From contig JAHBNG010000008.1 in assembly GCA_019217005.1 (NCBI GenBank), positions 62,001 to 126,000 on the forward strand: a stretch of DNA of 64,000 bases, read 5' to 3'. Below are positions 38,401 to 49,020 of this stretch, in pieces; within the stretch, counting starts at the first letter, position 1, and each line of letters opens with the position of its first letter. A program made the translations under genes and the position numbers. The notes under the pieces are model-generated. The model ran no database searches. It was not told the origin of the DNA and worked only from the letters and a program-made list of their open reading frames with translations. Source of the DNA: Chloroflexi bacterium TSY. Its GTDB lineage: Bacteria > Chloroflexota > Anaerolineae > Caldilineales > Caldilineaceae.

Positions 38401-39120
38401 CCAACCTGACTTTATCTCATCAGAGAGCGCATCTTCTGCCAGTTCAGGCTAAGGCGTTTCTGGCGCAGCAGCGGTAAGTGCTGTAACGGCTGCAAAACGC
38501 TGACCGCTTTCTTCCTCTATACGCCATTCCGCGATTTCGAGCCCATCCCCTAGATTGTTTACTACCGCTTCATCCACAACGACGTCGCCACTATCTGCCG
38601 TATTCTCAGCTGCAGCCAGTCGCTCTAGGGTTGTGCCAGCCATCGTATCAAAGCGGCGATAGGCAGGATCGCCGACAACGAAACGAATGACGGGACCAGT
38701 AACAACCGCTGCCTTCATGGTCAGTGTAATTACGCGTCCCGACGCAGTCTGTATCTCCGCAAACTGAGCCATCGCTGTCTGCATGGCCAAGGCCGCACTG
38801 GTTGCACGGTGTCCATTGTCGCCATCGAGCCAACAAGTAATGGCGTCACCGCTAAAACCGATCACGCTTCCACCATACCGATGCAGCTCGCCGATCAGCG
38901 CATCGTAGACTCGATTGAGATGAAGGGTTAGCTCTTCGGCCCCGCGCCTCGGGCCTAACTCGACGGCGAGGGCTTCGGTGAGTGGTGTAAATCCTGAGAT
39001 ATCAGCAAAGAGAGCGGCACCATGGGTACGCTGAGGCAGCTCTCGTCCCTCAGCTAACGCAAGGCGACGATCCATCGGGATGTAGGCGCTGGATTGGTTG
39101 ACTGACTGATTAGATGCCAT
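35434..39120 (-). pseudogene. Double adenylate/guanylate cyclase-AAA-TPR regulator with two in-frame stops
   Basis: One frame of 1229 codons. Cyclase domain 1 (from 39120, MASNQSVNQSSAYIPM): GAALFADISGFTPLTEAL with metal-binding Asp, GGSVIGFSGDAITCWL. Then TAG at 38449-38451, an in-frame linker ending PPVYARL, TGA at 38371-38373, and without shift QGLGDFLAELRPAYCLFLRF of cyclase-like domain 2. An AAA/STAND ATPase follows (GINAEAGMGKSRLAAETIR Walker A; LLLVLEDCHWLDDL Walker B), then ~400 residues of TPR (ANQCYNESLILRRERGDRKN). Both stops are one C-to-T change from CAG/CGA. Either decay, a split into two genes, or readthrough. Domain order matches LuxR-less AAA/cyclase regulators common in Chloroflexota and Actinobacteria. 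Confidence 0.85.
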
Positions 39121-39209
39121 AGTTCTGTTATCCACCTGTAGTTGACGAGCAGACCTCGCTAGAAATAACAAACAACGATTTGCACATTTTAGACTGTTAT
39201 AGCCAGAAT

Positions 39210-39231
39210 GAGAGTGCACTAATGCACTCTC
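39210..39231. repeat. Small hairpin upstream of cyclase gene
   Basis: GAGAGTGCA-CTAA-TGCACTCTC, perfect 9-base arms. Part of a cluster of three palindromes in the 39121-39431 gap. Confidence 0.6.
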
Positions 39232-39234
39232 GCG

Positions 39235-39290
39235 CGATATACGGAGAAACCGAGTTTTCGAAAACGAAAACTCGGTTTCTCCGTATATCG
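39235..39290. repeat. Perfect 26-bp-arm palindrome, 4-base loop
   Basis: Arms 39235-39260 and 39265-39290 are exact reverse complements (CGATATACGGAGAAACCGAG...), loop AAAA. Such a perfect palindrome could be a double terminator, a transposon or phage integration scar, or a protein-binding site. No T-run follows on either strand. Confidence 0.8.
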
Positions 39291-39311
39291 GGTTATTTTC
39301 TTGGTTCTTTC

Positions 39312-39370
39312 GGATCTCAGGCGGTTGACAACCGACGTGCGAGCTTTTCTTTGTCAACCCCTTGAGATCC
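39312..39370. repeat. Palindrome GGATCTCAGGCGGTTGACAA, 18/20 complementary arms
   Basis: Arms 39312-39331 and 39351-39370 with a 19-base loop. Half-sites resembling it flank the IS110 element (TTGTCAACCCCCTGAG at 34657-34672; TTCTTCCGGAATAGTGGAGG at ~32937-32956). Confidence 0.65.
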
Positions 39371-42193
39371 TGTTGAGCCATTTTCTAAAGGCACATCAAT
39401 CTGTTCTTCCACTTTCTCGCATGGAGCCTGGCTACCGAACAACAAGTGGTAGGAAGAGATCCCAGATCCGTTGGCTAATCACATACTGACGGCTGTCGCC
39501 ATCGTTCCTGCTTCTAGCGACCTCCTCGTCAATTGGTTCCATCACCTCAGACTGAACCTTCGTCGACAACGAAAACTCACAATTTATACTGGTATCGTTG
39601 CCCTGACCTCCTTGGCAGAAGTCATTCCCATTGCCACCATCCAAATCGTCGTCGCCTTTATTACCATAGAGATCATCCGGGCCGTTTCCACCGAAAAGAT
39701 CGTCGTCACCGCTGCCACCTAACAACACATCATAGCCAGCATCACCGTAAAGGATGTCACTGCCCGCCTGCCCCATAAGATCATCCCGACCAGCTCCACC
39801 ATAAAGGATATCATCTCCGTTGCCGCCGATCAGCCAATCGCGAGCTGCATCCCCATAAATGGTATCATCGCCGCCTTGCCCTTTGATAATATCGACTCCC
39901 GAACCGCCACAAATCAGATCATCATCGCCTTTACCAAAGATATCATCGTGACCATCTAATCCCAGAATCAGATCTGGACCACCGGTCCCCCGAAGCCAGT
40001 CGTTGCCATTGGTGCCAACGATGAGCGTACCCACAAAGCTGGGTGCAATGTAGACTCCTGGGGCTGTTTCAAAGACATCGATGCCACCACATGTAGCAAA
40101 CACGCTACCTGTTGCATTGACTGTAACAATGGTTGAACCGTGTGATTCTGCGCCATCATCGTCAATCACTTGCACAGCCACTGTATATTTACCTGGAGCA
40201 GCAAAGGTGCAGGTCGCGCTGTTTGCTGGTTGAGGACCAATTTCAAAGACCAAATCTCCATCACAATCAAAGAGATAGCTTAGAGCATCTATGGGATCTG
40301 TGGCAACAATGGTGATTGTAACCGATTGACCAGGATCGACTGGACCATCATTCGTAACGCTTTGAACGGTTGGGGCCACATTCTGGACTGTTATGTTTGC
40401 TGTATCAGTATCACATTCTGGAACTGGATCACAGACCTCTAACCCAACGATGAGACTAGTGGGACCATCGAGAGAGGCTGCAGAAAGCGTTTGCGTGATA
40501 CCAATCGATTCATAGGTTCCGTTGTTGTCGAGATCCCAACGATATGTCAGCGTCTGACCCGCATCGGGATCGCTGCTGCCACTTGCATCCAATACGACGC
40601 TACCCCCCTCATCAACCGTGTAAGGACCACCCGCATCTGCAATCGGTGGTCTATTGCCACCGCTTCCGAGCACCGTGACGATAGTCGAACCGTCAGTGAC
40701 ACCACCGTCATCGTCGCTCACCCGTACGCCGACCGTATAGTTGCCGGGAGAGGCGAAGGTACAAGTCGCGCTGTTGGCCGCCTGAGGACCAATCTCGAAG
40801 GTCGAATCCTCGTCACAATCGAATTGATAGCTCAACGGATCGATTGGATCTGAAGCCGTAACAGTGACGGTTGCCGGTTGACCAGGATCGACTGGACCAT
40901 CATTCGTGACGCTCTGAATGGTTGGAGCCACGTTCTGGACTGTTACGGTAGCTGTATCAGTATCACACTGTGGGATCGGATCGCAGACTTCTAGACCGAC
41001 GATGAGACTGGTGGGACCATCGAGAGAGGCCGCAGAAAGTGTCTGTGTGATGCCGGCCGACTCATAGCTACCATCATTGTCCAGATCCCAACGATATGTC
41101 AGCGTTTGACCCGAATCGGGATCACTGCTACCGCTGGCGTCTAATATGACACTGCTACCCTCATCAACCTTGTAGGGTCCTCCCGCATCTGCAACGGGCG
41201 GCGTATTGCTGCTCTGTACTTGAACGATGGTTGATCCGTCGGTGACACCACCATCATCGTCACTCACTCGGACAGCAACTGTGAAGTTGCCTGGAGTAGA
41301 GAAGGTACAAGTCGCTGTATTGGCCGTCTGAGGACCGATTTCGAAGGTCGAATCTCCATCACAATCAAATTGATAGCTTAGAGGATCGATCGGATCGGTG
41401 GCCACAACTGTGATAGTAGCCGGTTGCCCTTGATTAACTGGCCCGTCATTCGTAACGCTCTGGATTGTTGGGACCACGTTCTGAACTGTTACAGTAGTCG
41501 TGGTGGTATCACATTCTTGGACCACGTCACAGACCTCCAACCCAACAGTGAGAGAAGCGGGACCATCAAGAGTGGCCGCAGAGAATGTTTGTGTAATGCC
41601 TACGGATTCGTAGATAACGTCGTTGTCGAGATCCCAACGATACGTTAACGTCTGTCCTGGATTGATGTCGCTGCTACTACTTGCATCTAACAAAACACTA
41701 TTGCCCTCGTCAACTGTGTAGGGACCACCCGCTGCTGCTGTGGGCGGCGTATTACTGATCAGTGTGAGCTGAGTAGACGACGGAAGATAGCGTGGGTCGG
41801 TCAGGTCGATTGTATTATTGTTGATTGTAATCACGTCGCCAAAGGTGGCGGTCGCATTGTAAGTGCCAGGTGCAAGTGGTACAGTCTGTAGCACTACATT
41901 GCCAAAAAGATCGGTGATAATCGGCTCTGAGTAGACGGTAGTTCCACCGCTATTCTGGATAGAGAGCAGGACCGTCCTTTCGCGTAATGAGTGCCCAGCT
42001 GCGTCGACCAGGTTAATAGTGAGATCCGCAACGCCGTTACTTCCGAAAGTCGGTTGCTGCGTCGTTAAGGTGAGATTTGTGCCAATAGGTAAGATAGAAA
42101 AGGATGCTGAGTCAGATGCCGCAGCCAGACCGTCAGCACCTCCTTGTCCCGGCGCGCCCACAAATGAGACCCGAATTATATCCGTTATTGGTT

Positions 42194-42348
42194 GGGGTGG
42201 TTCATTTTAGCTGGATAGATAGGTTTACACTTTTAGAAACAGAAAGAACGTTTATATTCTCTGATTTCGCCGGTTCTCAGAGAGAAAACGGTCTCATATA
42301 GATTTTTGTCTATATATCAAAAGTGTAAACCTAATTTTGAACCACCCC
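42194..42348. mobile_element. 155-bp MITE (family M155), copy 2
   Basis: Ends GGGGTGGTTCATTTTAG / TTTGAACCACCCC, with 8-bp duplicates TATTGGTT (42186-42193, 42349-42356). The most diverged of the three copies inside, but of identical length. Interrupts the giant gene between the protease-side Ig region and the PKD region. Confidence 0.93.
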
Positions 42349-44870
42349 TATTGGTTCACTAATTAAGGTGAACGTTGCCATAGCAATTCCGCTGCTGTCG
42401 GTCTGCGCTTTTCGCCGCTGCGTTGTTAGACCGAATTCAACTTCTGCGTTAGCCACAGGTTGCCCCTCAGCAGTCAACGAGGCGGTAAAGGTTACTTCTG
42501 TACTATAGAGGCCGCTGGTTGGTGGGCTGGAGAGGGTTAGCGTCGTGGCCGTTGTTGCTGCTGGCGTCAGAGCGTTTGGCGGCATCGAGGGAGCGCCAGG
42601 GTTGATGCCTGGCGTATAGTATTCGCCCTTGTTGAGAGAGAGCGAGACCAGCCCGACACCATTCACTGCTTGCGCCATAAACCGGATGTTCTCGGCTGGC
42701 GTTCCACTTAGCGACAATAGACCGCTGCAGATGTTCGTCGCATCGCACGTGGTCCAGGTGACCCACACCTCCTGTATGCCAGCGGAAGGGTCTCCTGTCA
42801 CCTCAACATCGATCAGCACGTCGCTGCCCTGCTCTTGGGCAGATACGGTGTCAATGACAGGTGGTGATGCTAGAGCAGGTACGTTGACAATCCCGACTGT
42901 TGTGTTGGTATAGCTTTGCGTATTGGCACTGTAATAGAAGCGGAAGGACATATTGCTGAAGGTACGCATGGTACCATCGATCGAGTCAACATCTGTAGAG
43001 CGATACTGAGTCGGGATCACTGCCAGTCGAGTATCGCCAGTTGTCATTGTTCCTCGGTTGGCCAGAACGTCGAAGTAATTTATCTCCCAGGGTACCAAAG
43101 GAAAGAAGACCGTGCTGATGAAAGGTGTATGGGTAGCTCGTAGCTCGGTTGTCGCTGCACCGGTTAGAGGGATAACATCAAAGTTATCAGCGTACTGTCC
43201 ACCCCGGAATCCAACACCGCGCAGCACTGTATTATCCACGCTCACATTGAAGAAATCCAGGGGCCGAATTGGTTCACCGGGATTGATGACTAAGCCATCT
43301 TCGCCTTCTCGATAGACAGTCGTCACAGTTGATCCATCAACCACGTTCTTCAGTGTCTTGACCGTCTGCGTCGTAGGAGGCGATAGCGTTACATCAGCAA
43401 ACTGCAGGCCTAGCGTCTGGCCAGGCTTTGTCGTAAAATCTGTGAGACTGTTCACAACTGGTGGCTCTCCATTAGTCGTTCCGCGACCAGCTGGCAGATC
43501 AATAGTCAACATAGGGAGACCAAAGATCACTGATTCGAGCAGTACCTTTTCGTGGATAGGTCGCATCTCTGCTGTCTCTGCCAGATAGGTCTGTTTAGCA
43601 CGTACTAGCGCATCGCCCACAGATACTGGTCCTGTTCCCTCGCGTAGAGCCCGTGCGAATTCCAGATAAAGGCGCTCACTGTATTCGACGAAATCAGTGT
43701 CGCCATATTGATAGCCAGTACCCGCTATGAGCAATGCCCCTTTGCGAGCAAAAGCTTGCGCCCAGTCTGGCTCTATAGTTACTGCAGGGACACCGTGTTC
43801 ATTGACGATATTATAGTCTGAATGGCAACCCGCGCTAAAGATGATGGTATTCGTCATGTTGACTGAACTGGAGACCACTTCAGAAGCCAATATGCGGGTT
43901 GAATAATCGGCGGCCAACGTGCTAAAGGCGCTGAAGTGACCTGCCAAGTAGACAAGATCATGACGGCCATTGTTGAAGAGAGCTTCTCTCAGCTGATCGG
44001 CATTCCATGCGTTTGCTGGAGCCACAGTCGCTGCAGAAATCAGCGTATTGACAACCCCAGGAGTGCCCATAGTCCCGCTAACATCCAGACCTGCCTTCAG
44101 TTCTGCTTCCACAGCACGCGCACCGTCATCGAGGAAGTCGTAGCCAGTAACGAGCGCCCGTGTTGGCATGGATATGCTACCGCCAGATGAGAGGAACGTA
44201 TTGACAACTGTTTCGATCTCCTCCGGACGCTCGACCAGCCGACCCACTGCAATCTCTGGTACCGGAATGCTCGTGTTGCGCCGGCTGACTTCGACCGAGG
44301 CACCATAGCTATCATGGCTGAGAATGTAGCCAAGACGCAAGCTGGCTTGGGATGCAGTTTGATCCAGAACAGGCGGCTCATAGTTATTCTCATTGGCCAG
44401 CAATCCCCGATCTGGAAAGCGGAAGAAGGGTATGATGTCGTCGTTGCCTATCAGGACAATATGCTTGATAGGATTGAGTGCGCGATACGCATCCACGATC
44501 TCTTTGATGGCAAAGGCGACCAGATTCTTCGCAAAGACGCATTCGAAATTGTTGTCTGCTTGGGTGTTCGCGTTGTTGATAGCCGTAAACTGACTCACGT
44601 CCACAACTGTGCCATTGGTTTGCGCAGCCAAAGTGTTGAGAGCAGTCTGCATATCTGTGAGGTTGGGGTAAACACTGCTCATGCGACTATAGTCCACTAG
44701 AATCAGGTTTTCATAATTATTCGCCCCAATACCGCTGGTATTCGGCGTAAAACCGAGGTCAGTCAGATTCGCACACTGGCTGCCTAGAACCGTGACATTG
44801 AGATTGAAGGATCCCGTGGGGTTGAATATACCGTTGCGTCCACGAACGCGTACATAGAAGTCGCCAGTCT

Positions 44871-45085
44871 CAGTAGATCCAAATTTGGCGTTTTTGGCTA
44901 TTTTCAGTCGAGATTGCAGGGATTTTGGAGTCATTTATTCAGATTTCGGTTACAGAAAACAACCTATTTCATATCTGAAAATCGCCCAAATCTAACGCAA
45001 AAACTAGATATCGACCGGCAAATTTGTATTTATGTCAACTGTTTAGCCAGAATTCTCTCTCAAAACCTGAAATTTGGATCTACTG
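44871..45085. mobile_element. 215-bp MITE (family M215), copy 1
   Basis: Terminal repeats CAGTAGATCCAAATTT (16 bases, perfect) and 5-bp duplicates AGTCT (44866-44870, 45086-45090). Nearly identical to the copy at 51764-51978. No ORF. Interrupts the giant gene at SWSET|GDFYV. Confidence 0.93.
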
Positions 45086-47738
45086 AGTCTCGGACCAGGA
45101 GTTCGCCACGACCGTTTCATCGGCGGTGCCGTCGAAAGCACTGACTGCCACTGCACTCTGTGCTTGTGCGAGACTGAAGTATCGTTGATCGGGTGTCAAC
45201 ATGTCAGGTGTGAATTGCTCTGGTGTGAATTGCTCTGGTGCAAACTCAGCATTTAGTTCAGTCAATTCAACCAGATCTTGTGGTGCAGTCAAAGCATTGT
45301 ATGTCTTGGCAATATCGCGGAAAAGCACGATATCATAATTGGCGGGCAGGTTGGTTAGATCGACAATGACCTTACTGTTGGGTGCCACGGGAAAACGGAA
45401 CCAACGCGACTGACCAGGGATTGAAATATAATCAGATGTCGAGCCTTCTTTCGTATCTCCTGATGTACCGACGGGGAGCAGAGGGATCTCGAAAGCATTG
45501 GGCCAGGAGTCGTTGTTGGGGCCGGCGATCAGGCAACGGGAGAACTCGGACGAACCGACTAAAAGATCCATCCCAAAGGCGACCATGGCTGTTACACCTG
45601 TACCGGGGTTGAGGGCAGTGGAAAGCGTTGTCTGGAAAAAGCTGAACCCATTTGCATCTGTGTCGACAGTTGTACTGCCAATTTTGAGCTTGCCTTCGCC
45701 ATAAAATGAAGAATCGCACTGGTCATTCGAATAGAAACTGATTCCATACGTTCCATTGGCCTCGCTAGCAAGGAATCCTTGGATAATCGTTTCTGTGCCC
45801 GATATAATGACGCGTTGTAAGACTGGTGCGTTTTGCAAGTCATTCGGTCCAGCATCAGCATCTAGGAAGTCGTTTGCCGTTACGCCATCGTTATTCAGGT
45901 CAATGCCGAGGCCACCATTGGTATGGATACTATTTCTACTAAAAGTGCTGCGCGTCCCACTGATCACCACAAGACCATCACCGTCAAAATTAGTGATTTC
46001 CAGACCAGTTATGTCTATGGAGGATGCGCTCAAGGTCAGCCCGTCGACACCAGTACCAGCCAGACCACCATCCAAAACAATGTTGCCATCCGGTTCACTA
46101 TTGCCGTCCATAAATATTGAATCAGTAAGGGTTGGCAGCACCGAGTTTGGTTGGATGATATGCTGTCCTGAACCGGCGATGTCAAAGTTGATGATCCCTC
46201 CTCCTAGTGAATTGGCAGCCATTATGGCTTCACGTAGGGAGCAGTGCGACACAGAACAGGCGATGGCAACACTATCAGCAGGATCACTCAAACCATCCAG
46301 AGGGTCGAGCGGCGCATCATCATCAAGCGTATTGACTTCAAACGCAAAGCCACTTTGTACTACATCATATTCAAAAGCACCAATATCGATTCGACCGCCG
46401 ACGATTCTGGGGAAACCAGGACCACGCTGGTCGTTGGCAGGCGGTGAAGGAATTGCCGGATCACCGGCATCTTTGGCAATGCTAGCAGCCGTTAAAGCCA
46501 GGGAAAGTGTTGGACCCCCGTTGTCAGCCAACCCCGTCGCATCAAAACCCGGATTACCGCTAGAGCTTGTGGGATCCGAAAGACAACTGAAATCTTCAAA
46601 AAGATTGTAGCCATTGTCGTTAAAGGTACCACTGTTTGTGCAGGCCATGAACGGACTGTTGTCGACGATGGTATGGGTCACATCCATTGTCCCAGTGGAT
46701 GCGTTGTAGAGACTTGCAGCAAGTGCACCAAAGGGGTCAACGTTCTCGTTCAAACTGTTGTGAAGAAGGATAGCAATCCCCGCATTGTAGATGCCGCTAC
46801 CCTTGCCGAGATCGGAGATTGTCACACCGTTTTCGGTCAAAACGTTGTTCGTCAGGGTGATCGTGCGGCTTGCGGCGTTGTAAATGGCTCCACCCTCCAG
46901 GTCGGCTCTATTGAAATCAAATTCGCTGCCGAGAACTGTGACAGTCCCATTGTTGTAGATTGCGCTGCAAGAACCGGCAGGAGCGCTACTTCCCTGTGCA
47001 TAATTTGAGTTAATACGACTGTAGCGCAAATCCAAGGTGCTTCCTTGTATATAGATCCCGCCTCCAGATCCAGAAAAGACATTGTTAGATTTTATGCTGC
47101 TACGGTCAATAACAAGTGGCCCGCTGGCATAAATTCCACCACCATGACCATTTGCATTATTCCAAAAAATAGAAGATCGGTCCAAAGACAATGATGCAGC
47201 ACTTTCAACCAGAATCCCGCCGCCATGACCAGCTACATTGCCATCCACAATCGTGACAGTGGACATAGTGACCGCACCTTGAAGAAGATGAAAGACCCGA
47301 TCGGAAATACCTGTTGCGCTAATCTTTGTTAACTCATCTCCAACAATGGTGATTGCATCGGGACTATTGATATCGAGATCACCCGTTGCCGACGCATCTT
47401 CTTTTTTACCGCCGATGGTCAGCGTGTAGGCGCTGGAACTCAAGATGATGACGTCGTCGCCAGCAAGGGCGTTCGCTTCTTGGATAGCGGCTCGTAAAGA
47501 ACACTGACCACCTGTATCGGCACAGGCACCGTCTCCAAGAGCTGTATCAACTGTATCCGTTGTGGTGTCAACAACAAATTGCGACAACTAATAGCAATCT
47601 TGGAAGAATTAAGCTGCGATCTCCTTGGCGATAATTATCAGCGATGACAATGAGCATAATGTCCCTCATAAAACAGCTCCTCTACTACAATAATCATCGA
47701 GTGGGACTCGATGGTAATTCACCCGGAATAGTTTGTTC

Positions 47739-47861
47739 TGCCTCTGCCCATCGAAAATTAACGAGGTGAGACGATCTATAAATTTTTCCGGGGAACAATC
47801 GCTCATCTCCCAAATGTATACCCGCGGAAAATTTCTTCTCTAAGAAATCATGGCAGAGGCA
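47739..47861. repeat. Multi-armed palindrome in 47588-48121 gap
   Basis: Nested complementary blocks: TGCCTCTGCCCAT / ATGGCAGAGGCA (outer), GAGGTGAGACGAT / ATCGCTCATCTC (middle), AAATTTTTCCGGGG / CCCGCGGAAAATTT. Could be a structured RNA or another non-autonomous element. No credible gene in the gap; a half family-B repeat lies at 48060-48088. Confidence 0.5.
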
Positions 47862-48059
47862 CATTTGTGGTAGATGATTCAGCACAATCAGAAGTGATGG
47901 ACTCTTGTCGACATCTAATTATACCCCGAAAATCTCAATTTCGAACATGACTAATTACTTACAATTTATCACTATTTAAGGTAAATTGGGGAAGAGATTC
48001 CTCTGTATTGTTTGCGAAGAGTCGTCTTTGTGCAATTCAATTAATTCAAGCAATCTAAT

Positions 48060-48088
48060 CACCACATTATTTGAACTTCGGACAATTG
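48060..48088. repeat. Half copy of palindromic repeat family B
   Basis: ACCACATTATTTGAACTTCG then GACAATTG, the left arm of the 15897 repeat, followed by unrelated sequence before the HD gene stop. Confidence 0.55.
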
Positions 48089-48121
48089 CTCCTTTAGGGG
48101 ATCAGTCACGCAATTACGATT

Positions 48122-48730
48122 TCACTTTTGCTTCCCATTGCTATGCAAGGTCGTGATTTGTTGAAAGAGCATGTGCTGGTTCTGATTTTTACCCGCATTC
48201 CGAAGTTCTTGGGCAACAGATGTGTGGTAGTGATGATCATACAAAAAGGCCCACTGCTTACTGTACCAACTGGCGTCGCTCATGGTTTGTCCAGTGAGAG
48301 CTAATTCTTGCCGCAATTGTTGGCTGCGATCCAAATATTTCTCGCGACCTAAGACGTCCAGATCAGCATCACACAGAATCGCATCCAAGATCGTATGTGG
48401 TGACTGAGGATAATGAGTTGCCCGGATCATCTGTTGAATCTGGTCAATATGATCAGGACCGTATCCCATGTCAGGAAGGACTTCTGCCGCGATCTGGGCA
48501 CCGATCTCCTCATGTCCCTGTGCACGATAGATAAATCCCAGATCATGAAATAGAGCGGCTGTTTCGAGCAGCAACTGCTCAATCTCGCTTATCTTTATCA
48601 ACTTGGCGTAGTGCTGGGCAACTGGTAAAACCTCCTCGACTGTATGACCAACATTGTGGTAGGTGCAATGAGTGGGTAACTCTTTGTGTAACCGCTGAAG
48701 GACATATTTTTGAGCTTGTTCCAGATCCAT
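48122..48730 (-). CDS. HD-domain phosphohydrolase-like protein
   Basis: About 202 aa from the ATG at 48730 (MDLEQAQKYVLQRLHKEL), preferred over one 12 bases upstream because GAGG sits eight bases before it. Metal ligands of the HD superfamily are visible: TYHNVGHTVEEV (His), AALFHDLGF (HD pair), MIRATHY (His) and ILCDADLDVLG (Asp). HD proteins hydrolyse phosphate esters, often of nucleotides or cyclic dinucleotides. The substrate is open. It sits next to a histidine kinase on the same strand, 290 bases downstream of it; a signalling link is possible but not shown. Confidence 0.8.
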   Translation of the reverse strand: MDLEQAQKYVLQRLHKELPTHCTYHNVGHTVEEVLPVAQHYAKLIKISEIEQLLLETAALFHDLGFIYRAQGHEEIGAQIAAEVLPDMGYGPDHIDQIQQMIRATHYPQSPHTILDAILCDADLDVLGREKYLDRSQQLRQELALTGQTMSDASWYSKQWAFLYDHHYHTSVAQELRNAGKNQNQHMLFQQITTLHSNGKQK

Positions 48731-49020
48731 TGTATACCTCACATAACCCTAGAGGACTCGAGGGCTATATCTTTCGAAATAGTAGCTTATTCTGTTACTA
48801 TACTATGGATACTGGTTCAACCCAAACCCTTTAGACTCAAGAAGGAAATAAATGCTTTAAAGAATTATAGCAAACGATCGCATCCAGATCGTTGCGAAAT
48901 ATACTCAAAATCGCATCCATTCCGCATTCGGAGCAGATTCAGCCCTTTAAAAACGCTAATATATGATAAGATGGCGAATTCATTCTCATCTCTGAGCGAG
49001 CGAGGTAAATTACTAAATAC

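Larger units (their letters stand above)
39432..47587 (-). pseudogene. Giant secreted/surface protein: beta-helix + C25-like protease + PKD + RTX repeats, split by two MITEs
   Basis: Joining 47587-45086, 44865-42349 and 42185-39432 gives 2590 aa in one frame. Order: CSLREA-type starts (CSLRAAIQEANAL ~30; CSLREAIMAANSL ~445) with right-handed beta-helix; pre-peptidase-like domain (SWSETGDFYVRVRGRNG); a clan-CD, gingipain-like (C25) domain with candidate dyad His in DLVYLAGHFSAF and Cys in IIFSAGCHSDYN; Ig-like segments; six PKD domains as three tandem pairs (GGPYTVDEG... and NDGPVDPGQ...); about ten RTX nonapeptides (GGNGDDILYGGAGRDDL) binding calcium; and tail WDLFLPLVVR. The TTG start at 47587 has a stop directly before it and no signal peptide; an upstream +1 frame encodes LILPRLLLVVAI, so a frameshift at the leader is possible. 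Confidence 0.85.

Noticed and set aside
40100..41760. Regularly spaced DNA repeats considered as a possible repeat array or CRISPR
   Set aside because: They are in-frame PKD domain repeats of ~540 bases inside a coding sequence, not short repeat-spacer units.
47694..47885. 63-aa minus-strand open frame upstream of the giant gene
   Set aside because: Coincides with the multi-armed palindrome; composition explained by inverted repeats.
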